Shown here one piece after another: positions 20,104 to 30,625 of a stretch of DNA of 64,000 nt. The DNA lies in assembly GCA_030280995.1 (NCBI GenBank), contig JASXTE010000005.1, positions 38,475,203-38,539,202 of the forward strand, read 5' to 3'. Made by a program: the position numbers and the translations under genes. Under the pieces are notes generated by a model. That model searched no databases. It was not told the origin of the DNA and saw only the letters and a list, made by a program, of their open reading frames with translations. The stretch comes from Hemileia vastatrix (Eukaryota > Basidiomycota > Pucciniomycetes > Pucciniales > Zaghouaniaceae). Every line of letters begins with the position of its first letter. The stretch's first letter is position 1.

Positions 20104-20989
20104 GCGTATCAAATGTAGTGAGAGGCCTTGAGTCCGGATGTAACTCTCTCCCATCATATCCACCCATAATATCTCCCAAACCATAACCCACTCTCCCTGC
20201 AAACGCTTCGACAAACTCCTCAGCACTAGGCGGTATCCCAGCATCCTTTATTGTAACCCTATTTAATTCCCTAAGATCATGAACAACATTAAGCTTGCCA
20301 TTCTGTTTCTTGATACAAAATACCAGACTAGAATAACTTGACAATGATTGCTCATACAGTCCAGTGCGTATCCGTTCTCTGACAACTTCAATATAGGCTT
20401 CTTTTAATGCAGCTTGAATAGGAATCGGTTTCTGCTGCCACGGTTCAAGACATACCACAGGAATCATGTAAGGCTCCCCATAGAAATGCTTTAACACACC
20501 CCTCTCCTCTTCTACAAAAGCAATGACCTTCTCTCGCTTGACCATCACATCCAACAACAACTTCTTCTCTTCTCCAGAAAACCAACCATCAGGTCCAAAA
20601 TTAACAACACCCAGTCTCTCAAAAGTGATTCTTGACGTCTCAGAAAATTCAGGTGGATTCTTTACCAAGGAACTTTCATAAGGATCTCTTGATAACCTTG
20701 GTCTTCTCAAGGGTATATATAATTTGGCAGGTAGCGGTTCATTAATAGGTCGAACTTTATTTGCTACATTCTTATATTTTGCTGAGTCCACATCTAAATA
20801 AACTTGAGGTAAAACATTTACTTTTGTATCGCCATTAAAAATTTCATCAAATGAATCTTCTTCATTGTCAGAATCAGAATAAGAAACATTAGAAAAATAT
20901 TTTATTTCATTTTTAAATTTTACCCTTTTCTCCTTTCCCTCGTCTAATTTATAAACAGATTTTCCAACCTCTTTGCTTCCCTTATCCAA
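20104..20989 (-). pseudogene. pol: A1 pol, RT N-terminal half
   Basis: Continues the A1 RT upstream of B1: acidic linker, KNPPEFSETSRITFERLGVVNFGPDGW, the NGKLNVVHDLRELNRVTIKDAG strand block, and LGDIMGGYDGRE with the first catalytic Asp near residue 280 of the open frame. The 316-codon frame includes about 20 residues read into the B1 LTR. Open from 20989 down to the insertion. Confidence 0.9.
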
Positions 20990-21561
20990 CAGTAAATCGC
21001 CCGTAAAGAAAGTTGGCAGTTTAACCTCTTGCTGGAGGACCGGAATTAAATTTTCACAAAAATTATTTTTTTGTTTTTTAATTATACCAAGATTTTTTAT
21101 TGGATTTTGATAAGTTTTTGCAGTTTACCCTCTTGCTGGAGGTCCGTAATAACATTTTCACATAAATTATTTTTTTGTGTTTTAATTATGCTGAGATTTT
21201 TTATTGGATTTTGATGTGATATTTGCAGTTTACCCTCTTGCTGGAGGTCCATAATAGAAGGAGATACTTGCAGTTTAACCTCTTGCTGGAGGTCATAAAA
21301 CATACCCTTCCAATTTTTATCCAACCTAATTTGGCCCATTTCGCCTTTTTCACCATTTTTAAATTTAATAGAAAAACAGGGTACATCCAATAAACATATA
21401 GAAAAGTCCAAAACGTATTTTCACTCCAAAGTAATATTAACAGAAAATAATTGAGAATCCAATTGAATTATCTCCAAGTAAGCTGACCTATTACAATCTG
21501 GGATCTCATCCTGAGGAGAGATTACAACATTAGAGTGATCAGCCCCAGCTACCCCAAAAAA
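20990..21561 (-). pseudogene. pol: A1 pol N-terminal repeat region, frameshifted
   Basis: A variable linker between the shift site and RT with DLQQEVKLQ-type repeats at the 20 peptide and DNA level, here split over frames (21097-21411 and others). Four to five short hairpin motifs (CCTC, CAGCAA, GAGG, TAAACTGC) are spaced about 45 and 105 bp. The first part matches DFSICLLDVPCFSIKFKNG of the intact copy. Confidence 0.8.
21549..21561 (-). promoter_or_regulatory. -1 frameshift site of A1 (U UUU UUG)
   Basis: Sense TTTTTTG GGG TAG ends the gag-protease frame. The pol frame is reached by slipping back one base (CAT TTT TTG to TCA TTT TTT GGG). Identical to A3 and A4. Confidence 0.8.
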
Positions 21562-22343
21562 TGAGGGCATTCATCCTTTTCCAACAAATATAATTCACCA
21601 GAAGCCGTCCGTTTTATATGCCGCTTCTTGGTGCATACACAACACTGGCACAGAGTAGTAATCCCTGGCCGTGTTTCCCAACCTTCATCTCCAGGAGGCG
21701 CTAACCGCATATGTAACCTCCACATATCTTCACCAGTGATTTCCAAACTAATCCCCATGCCAGCTTGATACCCTATCCTGGCCTCAAAATCCATCAAAAA
21801 AGGACCACCAAGAACAGTTTTGACTGCTCCTCTGGCCACATAAAAGTGAACCTTACCAACAGATCCACCAATGCCTAACCTGACATGCTCAGCTGTGCCC
21901 ATAAGCTCTGTCGCATGCCCTCCAATGCCTCTGAGGTTTCCCCCAGTTCCACTTTTAATTGGCAAGCCTATACTCGTTGCTTGCTCCAATGAAATTAAAT
22001 TAATTTGAGACCCTGAATCGACCAAGGCCTTTACATCTTTACCGTTAAGAGTTACCACCAGGCAACCCAGGGGAGCAGAAAAATGTGTATCTACATCTTC
22101 CCCAAACTTTTCAACATTTTCACAAATATATTCCACCTCTCCAGTGGAAACCCCAAGCCTTGTCAAATGCTTCTTTTGCTTTTCAGCAAGCGCTGGACTA
22201 ATCGTAAATAACTCCCCCAAAGATAAGGGAATCTGCAGTTGATTCACCCTATTCAAAACTATGTCCATCACATTAGCTTGACCAGAAACTACTGGCCGCT
22301 CATACTGGACCTTTGCTTTAACAACCTTGTCCCTGGGTACCTC
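21549..22343 (-). pseudogene. A1 aspartic protease
   Basis: The DSGSQINLIS active-site motif is intact, followed by GGHATELMG, a VGGPFLMDFEARIGYQ-like block and the cysteine-rich end LCQCCVCTKKR before the shift site. It is in the gag frame; one CAA-to-TAA change at about 22344 separates it from gag. Apart from that stop it appears intact. Confidence 0.88.
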
Positions 22344-24133
22344 TTAAGGTCCAACCAAGCCATCTTCACATTCTATAACCCTAACTCGGTCACCAGCTTC
22401 TTGCACTAATCCTGATCCATCACCAGTCCTTCTTACACCCTCCAATGGGATGGGACCTCTAAAACTTTGTCTGGGTAGAGACGCCAACGGTACATCCTCC
22501 TCAGAATCTGAATCATCCTCTGGCATAGGCTCACCATTTAAATCAAACTTGCCATAACTAGGGGGCCCCATATCAGAAATTGCCTTCTGCATTTTATATA
22601 ATTCCTCCTTAGAGTAAGGGTTCAATTTGTTGGCGGCAGTTTGAGCACTAGAGTTTTTGTCCTTAGAGTAAGGGTTCACTTTGTTATCGGCCTTTCCAGG
22701 ATTAGCCCTCAGTTGGCTTTGAATGCTACTCTTCGCCTTAGTAGCAGCTGCTCTTCTAGCAGCATTAACATTGTATTCGCCAGCCATACAGCTACCCTCC
22801 ACCTGGGAAACCGTCGCCAGCTCTAAACCTCCAAAAGAAGTAGAAAATGTGGCTTTACTGACCTCTTTCTCTTTATCTTTGTCAGCTTTACCACCATTAC
22901 CATTACCATTTTTGCCACCCTTGGAATTAACATCTTCATCATTTATTTCTTCAAATCTGGCTCTCCTTTCAGCCGTTAAATTTCTTCTGACCAAATCAGA
23001 AGGAGACTGTCCATCACTGGGCTTGATGAATGAACCATCAGGAAATTTATAAACTTTACCATCAAATAAAACTCGCCCAGCATCCATATCCTTATCAAGA
23101 GCAAAACAAACTGTTGGTCTGTGCCCCCTCCTATTACAATAGGAGCACACCTTTGGCTCATTGTAGCCAACTCTATAACTACTACCACCATTCCCACCAT
23201 TTCTCCCATTGCCTGGGAAGCGGTTACCGTTATTATTGCCATTATAATTTCGACGTTCATAGCCTCTAGATTGATAAAAAGTCAACGTCAACAAAGAAGC
23301 GATTGGGGCCTTTTTAGCCTTCTGTGTCTCTTGAACAAATATTTTTAATTGTTTAGTTAAATCGGCCAGGTGATCGACCATCTTATTATCCACATTACCC
23401 TCAACATTTGCAGCGGGTAGTCCCATTTGAGCCTTCTTGGCCTCCTGAGCTTTGACCATAATATCATTATTCTCAGCCAAAACTTCACTAACCTTTCTAA
23501 CATATTGAGTGCAGCACTCCTGATATTTTTTCAATGCTAATAACTTTAGATGGGCTTGAATGTTCTCTTTTATAACCTCCAGAGCCGGCAGTTTCTGCTC
23601 ACCATTAGGCAGTTCCTTCATCAAATCTTTTCTTGAAAGATCCTTCAAGATGTCCATTCGAATATACCTGCTGCATGCTTACCAAAACAAATCTTTTGCC
23701 TGGTTCTCATGCACTAACTCATTCACCAGTATGAGATATTTAACCACCTCATCAAAGTGAACACACAGATTTTTGAAGTCAGCCATAGAAGAAACTCCAC
23801 CTTTTGCTTGCCAGTCACCAAAAATTTTATTGAGGTCCAACATGGTAAACCTAACACCCCATCTATCAACCATAGCCTTAGAAAGCTTAACCCAATCCTT
23901 TTCCTTGAATGCCTGCATAGCAATAAACTCTTTTTCACCTCCCTATCAGAAATAAAAAACATAACTTGCTTCACCATGTCCACATGGGAAGCACCATCAA
24001 CAGCAGCAGCAGCTTCATACCTGCTAATGAACAATTTAACCTCCTCCCCATCAAACTTTGGGCCATCCCAAGAAACAATCCTAACTGAGTGAGTAAGAGG
24101 GTGAGAAGATCCAGAAGAAACAGCAGAAGACAT
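22344..24133 (-). pseudogene. gag: A1 gag, frameshifted
   Basis: Start MSSAVSSGSSHP at 24133. The capsid core HVDMVKQVMFFISDRE is followed by a one-base deletion near 23937, then MQAFKEKDWVKLSKAMVDRWG in another frame, and a second break with TAA after KDLFW near 23680. The long 437-codon remainder contains a Gly/Asn-rich basic stretch, the knuckle C-x2-C-x4-H-x4-C (CSYCNRRGHRPTVC) and an acidic tail SDSEED. Confidence 0.88.
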
Positions 24134-24176
24134 CCCAATAAGTAAAGAAAAGCATTAAAAACCGTTAAAATAAACA

Positions 24177-24287
24177 AGCCTCTTGCAGGCTAATAACAAA
24201 GATCGATTAGAGTTCCAATGAATAAGCCTCTTGAAGGCTATTAACAAAGACCGATTAGAGTTCCAAAGAATAAGCCTCTTGCAGGCT
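24177..24287 (-). other. Three leader hairpins between primer site and gag, A1
   Basis: Three tandem units of 48 bp. Each has in sense AGCCT, loop GCAAG or TCAAG, AGGCT: a 5-bp stem at 24177-24191, 24225-24239 and 24273-24287. Two similar hairpins stand in the A3 leader. The position is where retroelements keep packaging or dimerisation signals; that role is inferred. Confidence 0.6.
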
Positions 24288-24336
24288 ATTAACAAAGACC
24301 TTGACCCAAAAAAAGTCCTAGAAAAAGCTAGAGATT

Positions 24337-24358
24337 TCGAACCCCACGTTGGGCGCCA
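24337..24358 (-). promoter_or_regulatory. Primer-binding site of A1 (tRNA-Lys type)
   Basis: Sense TGGCGCCCAACGTGGGG, continuing TTCGA, starts two bases after the LTR end TTACCATA. The match extends into the T-arm of a tRNA-Lys(CUU)-like molecule. Confidence 0.88.
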
Positions 24359-24360
24359 CC

Positions 24361-25503
24361 TATGGTAAGGTAAACTCTTACAGTTGCCTTGCTGTAAGCA
24401 GAATCTAGAGTAGATATGTGGATTTAGCTGAAAACCCTGTCCTTCCAACAAAAATAACAAAGTAGGTGTTCTAAATCGCTAAGCTACCCAGTCTATTTAT
24501 ATCTGATGTAATATAATATTATGAAGCTCTGAAATATTTAACGCTTATTGAGATTTAATGATTGTGGCTGTTGATAAAAGAAATACTGATAATAAAAATT
24601 AAGGTGTACCAGTGAAAGATCTGAAAAGATTGACTTTTATGTTTTTAAAATAATTTAAATTTTTATGAGACAGCAATAATCAAGTCCCAGTGATGAAGAC
24701 CTTTCTAAAGATACCCTGTATGAAGTGTGATTTAAATTGTTGAGTAGTATTTCTAAAATGTTATATATAAAATATAAAGTTATAAGGGTATTACAATTTT
24801 ATTTAATTTGTTAAGTAATAAAAAATGAGACCGTGGTGGTTAAAGATTAAGCTGTATGATGTATGATTATTCAAGATGATGCCCAATTTCAAGTCTAAGA
24901 GACTCTTAAGTATACCTAGTCATGTGCCTAAGTTTCCCCTCCAGAGCTCAGCCAGAGCCTATCTGGAGCCCGTACGGAGCTCGTACGGAGTCCAAGCGGA
25001 GTCCGTCCGGAGTCCAAACGGAGTCCGTCCGTACCTCCGGACTCAATTAGAACCTTTAAAACTATAGTAAAAATCTAGAAAAATAACACATGATAGAGCC
25101 ACATCCTCTTTACATTCCCAATTAATTTTTGTAGCCTGCGCAGCTCTAATCACCCCGTGATAATTCATCAAAGTTAAGTATTTTCTAAAAAACGTAAATA
25201 TTTCTATAAAACTTTAAATTCATTTTAAAAATATAAGAAAAATAGTAAAAATTCTGGGAAAATTTCCCAAGGTTCTTGAGTGACTCTACTTGATACTTAT
25301 TATTTTTTCAAACTGTAAAAATAAGTTTTCTCCGTAAAATAAATTGTTTTCGTGTAGGCATTTGCTTTTGACCAATTTCTTCATATTTAAAACTCAAATA
25401 AATTAAATAAAACCCTTTTATAAAAAATAATAGCTCCAATCTTGCACACCGTAATAACTCCATTTACGTATTTAGGTGCCATACTAAACTTTAGGCTACC
25501 ACA
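24361..25503 (-). repeat. 5' LTR of A1 (family A)
   Basis: About 1143 bp with the same ends as the other family-A LTRs. It differs from the 236-1374 copy at many positions, including the palindrome array at 24960-25045. Together with unmatched flanks, this means the two LTRs may not come from one insertion. The right flank is the gag of D1. Confidence 0.9.
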
Positions 25504-26277
25504 GCGCAGGTTTATTCTCTCTAGTAATATACCCTACTTCCTCAATATCCTCTGGATTTGCATACTTAGAGCCAGCCCTTCTTGGCCTAGTAATTGTAGG
25601 TGGGGCCATTTTCTTGTGATTCGCTGCAAACATCTCCAAATGTGCTGCGGTAAGTGGCTCTGCAACCGCTCCTTTATTTACTTTAAAATCCAACACTGCG
25701 CAAGTAACTGAAAATTTTACTGACTTCGCATCCTTGCCTTCCTCTTTAATTTCAGGCTCTTTGCCCTTACTCAACCTGCCTTCTATAGACTTTTTATTAA
25801 TATGATTGATGACCATGGCTCGCATCCCTCAATCCTTGTCTTTAACAAGCTTAGTACCATCCTCCAAGATAAGCGTAGTCCCATCCTTGTAAACTACCCT
25901 TTCCTCTTTATCCTTTTGAAGCGCATTACACCTCATTCTATTATGCCCCTCCTTATTACAATAATAGCACACCATAGCAGCAAAACGCAAAGGTTGAGGA
26001 GAACTCTTGGGTCTAAACTATTGTTTTGCCTTTGTCTCTTTAATTATTTTTTCTCCAATTCATCAATCCTTGTCATAACTGAATCTGGCTCCTTAGTGAA
26101 AACTTTAACTTTAGGAGACAACATCTGAGAAGGTGATTGTACGGCAGACGCATCTTTTTCCATTTCCTCGTTATCCAAAGCGATTCTAGCTGCGCAACGC
26201 TCAACTCAGTGCAGCTTCATTTCGGTTTCCACTGCCACTTTGATTCTTCTAATCCAGGGTACATATAATTACCGTCC
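25504..26277 (-). pseudogene. gag: D1 gag, C-terminal part with zinc knuckle
   Basis: Sense reading gives CYYCNKEGHNRMRC (C-x2-C-x4-H-x4-C) near 25940-25985, then a Lys/Glu-rich tail in a 109-codon frame (25825-25496), with a stop between the two parts. It belongs to a different gypsy family from A and B. Interrupted by C1 at 26278 and cut off by the A1 LTR at 25503, so protease and pol of this element are missing. Confidence 0.75.
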
Positions 26278-27086
26278 TGTCACGTGCCATGTGACACTCA
26301 AGGCAAAAGCAGCTCATTAATTCAATAATACAGAGGTTTAAATCTTAACTCGAAGTGCAGAAAACAATTCTACATAGCAACTGCAACCTTCCTTTGTGTA
26401 CTCACTATTCAACCATGCTAGTCTAAACTTTAAATATAAATTAGTCAATATCTCAAAAGTGTGTTTTAGTCTTTTCCTCAATAAGCGACACACAGCGCAA
26501 TAGTTAATGTAATAGTCTGCTAAAAGGTTTATTAAGTATCTGTGGGTTATTAAAAGGGGTATTGAGCATGGACAAGATGGTTAGTAGAGGATTAAAGGGT
26601 TAACAGATGTTAGTGAGGAGGGTCCAGGTGTAACAGGTGTATTTTTGGTGGTCTGTGGTGTGCGGAATGATGGATGGGTCTGAGGTGAATGTGAGGAGGA
26701 GTAATGGATATAAAAGGGGTTGGATTTTTGGTTCGATAATTCTTTAGAATTAAATTATAAAACGTATATATAGTTAATAGTGGTAAAGCTTCAAGTTAAA
26801 TCATTTTAATTGTATCTTTCTTTATTTTCTCAGTAATCATTTCTAAATTCTTAATCTTTGATTATTGAGTTTACAACCCTTTGTGAGATCTTAAGAATAT
26901 TAATATTACATCTAAATTATATTAGATTTCTTATCAAACGTGTCTCAAAGCAGTAGCTCTTCCTTTGAGTCATCTTCAAATCATTTCCTCAAACATTTCC
27001 TCTGTGCTTTGAAGAAGTTTCTAAACTACTCTCCTCACCTCACTTCCAGGAACATCCTCGACCTTGTGCCTAGGTCGTCCGGTGAC
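26278..27086 (+). repeat. 5' LTR of C1
   Basis: Begins TGTCACGTGCCATGTGACA, an internal palindrome-like start, and ends CCGGTGACA. A TATA box TATAAAAGG lies at 26709. The 3' part matches 29446-29926. Confidence 0.82.
26709..26715 (+). promoter_or_regulatory. TATA box of the C1 LTR
   Basis: TATAAAA within GGATATAAAAGG, repeated in the 3' LTR at 29548-29554. Its position in the middle of the LTR fits a U3 promoter. Confidence 0.55.
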
Positions 27087-27161
27087 AGTATAATTTAATT
27101 CTCTGTAGTTCTCATTCTTTGGCACTACTACATCCTTATTTCAGGTGTTTCAAATTTTTTA

Positions 27162-27308
27162 AATGGCACCTGTTCAACGCAATCCTCCTACAGGCGCTAC
27201 TACTAGGGCTCGCACCATAGTCAGGCCAAAAGCCACAGGCCTGTTTCCCGCACTCACTACCTGGAACCTCTCAACCTTAGGGACGGGTGACACTCAGTCC
27301 AATCTGTA
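27162..27308 (+). pseudogene. C1 gag start, remnant
   Basis: An ATG at 27162 (MAPVQRNPPTGATTRAR) opens about 48 codons ending in TAG near 27306. A short acidic stretch (frame with SSEEEEGEDTMHEAPSAPA) follows and then joins RNase H by deletion near 27490. No capsid or knuckle remains. Confidence 0.5.
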
Positions 27309-27492
27309 GAAGACATCCCCCAGGATTTTGATGATTCCAGCGAGGAAGAAGAAGGAGAGGATACAATGCATGAGGCACCATCTGCCCCTGCTACTCACCC
27401 TTCTGGTCAACCTTCGGAGCCTGGACCATCTAATTCGCTGGAGGACTTCATGAGACAATTCTTTGACACTTTGATCCTTCTGCTTTAACAAT

Positions 27493-28045
27493 AGTCAAGA
27501 CGGACTCTAGCAATTATGCTATCACAGGGGTCATTTCTCAATTCAATCCTGAAAAAAAATTGTTTCATCCTGTTGCTTTTGAGTCACGCAAACTCATTGC
27601 GGCAGAATTAAATTATGAAATTCATGACAAAGAGCTTTTGGCTATTATTCATTATCTTGGAAAATGGCACTCTTTTCTTCTCAGCCTAGATAGTCCTTAT
27701 CAAATCCTGACTGACCATAATGCTTTGAAATACTTTATGTCTTCCAAAGTGTTAACCAGGCATCAAGTCAGGTGGGCTGAATTTTTGTCTGAATTTCCTT
27801 TTTCTATTTCCTATTGCCCAGGTAAGAACTGCATTGTCCCAGATATCCTGTCACGTCAGGGTGACGTTTACCCACAGCGGGGGGACACATTTGATGACAA
27901 GAACCCAGCAAATTTTAAATCAATTTTCAACGAATCAATGTTAACGACTCATCAACTTAATTCAATGACAATTCAATCTTTCCAAAATCCACTATCCAAC
28001 ATCTACAAAGCGCAGGAGATTGTCGTGTCAAAGAATGATTTGAGT
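27493..28045 (+). pseudogene. pol: C1 RNase H and following linker
   Basis: VKTDSSNYAITGVISQ holds the first catalytic Asp; FESRKLIAAELNYEIHDKELLAI the Glu; LTDHNALKYF the next Asp; and DILSRQGDVYPQRG marks the end of RNase H in chromovirus-like gypsy pol. The frame 27560-28105 is open. It ends in a rearranged junction at about 28045. Confidence 0.88.
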
Positions 28046-28240
28046 TATTATAAGCAAATTCGGCCAATGGTAACCATGTGGTCCAATTTTGTTGTTGGTA
28101 ACTGACATATCTTCAAAGGTATTGTTTGAGGATTTGGTTGACCCTTTCCATTTTCCCATTGGTTTCAGGATGATAGGCCGTGGAAAGATTCCTTGTGATA
28201 TTGAGTTGTGGACACAATTGAGTCCAGAATGACGCATTTG
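28045..28240 (-). pseudogene. Inverted integrase fragment inside C1
   Basis: On the minus strand this piece reads [19 protein letters not shown] and further, matching the plus-strand integrase DNA at about 28928-29122. It is an inverted copy of part of the integrase core, flanked by a duplicated segment (27918-28010 and 28262-28350). Confidence 0.85.
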
Positions 28241-28261
28241 CTGAAAAGAACCAAGAAAATG

Positions 28262-29440
28262 TGAAATTAATTTTCAACGAATCAATGTTAACGACTCATC
28301 AACTTAATTCGATGACAATTCAATCTTTCCAAAACAACTATCCAACATCCTTGAAGCTCAGTTGAAGTACAATTATTGTTTAGGGATAAAAGACAAAATA
28401 CTCTCAAAGAAAGGGGCCAAAAGATTTAGTATTGAATCAGGTCTAATAGCTTTCGAAGGTAGAGTAGTCATACATGACAATAATGAAATAAAATTATGGA
28501 TTTTTAATAGTCAACATGATTCTTCATTAGCTGTTCATTTTGGGGTTGATAAAACCTACCAGTTAATAGCGAGGGATTTCTTCTGGCAAGGAATGACCAG
28601 AGAAATCAAGACCTATTTAAGATCTTGTTACAAATGTAATAGGAATAAGGCTCCCCGTCACCGGAAGCATTTGTTGCTTCAATTACTTCCTATTTCCTCT
28701 AAACTTTGAGAATCTTTATCAATGGATTTTATTTCTCAAATTCCTCTTTCTAATAATTTTGATGCTATATTAGTAATAGTAGATAAATTTTCAAAGATGT
28801 CTATTTTCATTAAAACCACTACTACTGCTACAGCAGAATATTTGTCAAAATTGTTTCTGGAATATGTATTTTCCAAACATGGCTTACCTAATGATATTAT
28901 TTCAGATAGAGGCTCATTGTTTGTATCCACATTCTGGACTCAATTGTGTCGACAACTCACTATCACAAGGAATCTCTCCACGGCCTATCATCCTTAAACC
29001 AATGGTAAAACGGAAAGGGTCAACAAAATCCTTGAACGACACCTTTGAATGTATGTCAGTTACCAACAAGACAGTTGGACCACATGGTTACCATTGGCCA
29101 AATTTGCTTATAATAACTTGACTCATTCTTTGACACAACAATCTCCTATTGAAACTGTTTATGGAAGACATCCTCAATTCAACTCAATCCATTTAGGAAC
29201 TAGTCATCCTGCAGAACATTATCTTCGAACCATATCATGACTCCAAGAAGAACTTAAATCAAACTTGGGATTAGCCATTCAAAGGTACAAGGAACAGGCC
29301 GACAAACATCAACAATCCGCTCCTTCCTTTAAACCAGGTGACAAAGTATGGCTTGACGCACAAAAATTTGAACAACTCGACCATCAAAGAAACTGGCCCA
29401 AAGGCGCTTGGGACCATTCAAAATGGGCTCTGAAGTCTTT
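28262..29440 (+). pseudogene. pol: C1 integrase, broken
   Basis: After a duplicated piece (28262-28350) come the HHCC domain (HDSSLAVHFGVDKTYQ ... CYKCNR, 28510-28645), the first Asp in MDFISQIP (28722), the second in SDRGSLF and the Glu in GKTERVN near 29010. A C-terminal block YKEQADKHQQSAPSFKPGDKVW follows at 29281-29440. Stops occur at 28709, after AYHP at 28997, and near 29049. The end fuses to a truncated LTR. Confidence 0.87.
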
Positions 29441-29445
29441 AAAAC

Positions 29446-29926
29446 ATGTTAGTGAGGAGGGTCCAGGTGTAACGGGTGTATTTTCAATGGTCTGTGGTGT
29501 GTGGAATGATGGATGGATATGAGGTCAATGCGAGGAGGAGTAATGGATATAAAAGGTGCTGGATTTTTGTTTGATATTTCTTTAGAATTAACTTATAAAA
29601 CGTATATATAGTTAATAGTGGTAAAGCTTCAGGTTAAATCATTATTATTGTACATTTCCTTATTTTTCTCAGTAAACATTTCTAAAACTTAAATATTTGA
29701 TTATTGAGTTACCAAGCCTTTGTGAGATCTCAAGAATATTAATATTACCTCTAAATTATATTAGAATTCTTATTGAATGTATCTCAAAGCAGTAGCTCTT
29801 CCTTCAAGTCATCTTTGAATCACTTCCTCAAACATTTCCTGTGTGCTTCAAAGAAGTTTCTAAACTACTCTCCTCACCTCACTTCCAGGAACACCCTCGA
29901 CCTTGTACGTAGGTTGTCCGGTGACA
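29446..29926 (+). repeat. 3' LTR of C1, 5'-truncated
   Basis: Starts at GTTAGTGAGGAGGGTCCAGG, which corresponds to about 26609 in the 5' LTR, and runs to the same end GGTGACA. About 330 bp of U3 are missing. It differs from the 5' LTR at many sites, so C1 is old. Confidence 0.83.
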
Positions 29927-30512
29927 CTCCCTTTTCTTGACTAGCTTTCCTTCATTATCCAAGCGTCTCTTTGCCCAGTCTTCAACTTCTGGCGCTAATG
30001 CTTCACAAAACCAAGGTTAAAACACATTAGCATCACTAAAATCTTCATTATTAACTAAATATTCCACTATTTGATTGAAGTCTTCCCTAAAACTTTTAAA
30101 TTCCTTTGGGTCTCAAACACCCCCTTTAGCTTTGACCTTTTTTACCAGGATATCCAGGTCCTTCATTGTATACTTAGTTTCCTTGGTAACCTTTGGCCAT
30201 CTCTTGAGTATCTGTTCTTTTAGCGCTTACCAATTGCGCTCTTAATGCCCCTTTAAATCCTCTAAATTGTCTTTTCACTCATTTGCTACAAAGAATAGTT
30301 TTTGGCGCACCATATCATATTCAGTTGCTCCATGAACTTCAGCAGCTTGTTCAAACCTGCGTTAAATCTTCTTGGTATTAATGCCCGCAAAATGCAAGCT
30401 TTCATATTTACACCTAATGATTTTAGGTACTGTTTGTGGCAATGATGCCAAAGAATTGGGGGATATAACCCTCTCCTGACATCCCTTAGATGTAGTTGCA
30501 GTAGGATCCATT
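29927..30512 (-). pseudogene. gag: D1 gag, N-terminal part
   Basis: Starts MDPTATTSKG at 30512. EVHGATEYDMVRQKLFFVAN and QILKRWPKVTKETKYTMKDLD resemble the capsid core of A3 gag (KRWPKVYSLEDLKD), so it is a distant relative. Several stops are present. It is split from its C-terminal part by C1. Confidence 0.72.
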
Positions 30513-30625
30513 CCCAAATTATAAAATCAAAACAAAGATCACAAAAAACACACTTGGTAATTAAACATGACTATATTCACAATACAGCCCTACGCTATCT
30601 TCTGATAACAGCTTATTGATCTACT
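30513..30625 (-). other. D1 5' leader with unclear primer site
   Basis: About 110 bp between the LTR and the gag ATG. TTATCAGAAGATAGCG in sense faintly resembles the initiator-Met-type primer site TGGTATCAGA, but it is 16 bases from the LTR and imperfect. I cannot assign the primer. Confidence 0.3.

Larger units (their letters stand above)
236..25503 (-). mobile_element. Ty3/gypsy LTR retrotransposon A1 (family A), interrupted by B1
   Basis: The element lies on the minus strand. The 3' LTR is 236-1374, the 5' LTR 24361-25503 and the primer-binding site 24337-24358. Element B1 (6932-20103) splits it inside the reverse transcriptase; without B1 it is about 12.1 kb. Order in the sense direction is LTR, primer site, leader hairpins, gag, protease, -1 shift site, pol, structured 3' noncoding region, polypurine tract, LTR. 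Coding regions carry many stops and frameshifts. The outer 4-bp flanks (CCAT on the left, GCGC on the right) do not match, so it was probably reshuffled after insertion. Confidence 0.92.
26278..29926 (+). mobile_element. Gypsy element C1, deleted and rearranged
   Basis: The full 5' LTR is 26278-27086; the 3' LTR is 5'-truncated (about 29446-29926). Flanks CGTCC and CTCCC may be a decayed 5-bp duplication. The interior holds a gag start, then RNase H and integrase; the rest of gag, protease and RT are deleted. A direct duplication and an inverted integrase piece lie between RNase H and integrase. It sits in the gag of D1. Confidence 0.85.

Noticed and set aside
24337..24358. 3' end of a tRNA gene
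   Set aside because: Only the acceptor and T-arm complement is present, next to an LTR; it is a primer-binding site without a cloverleaf.
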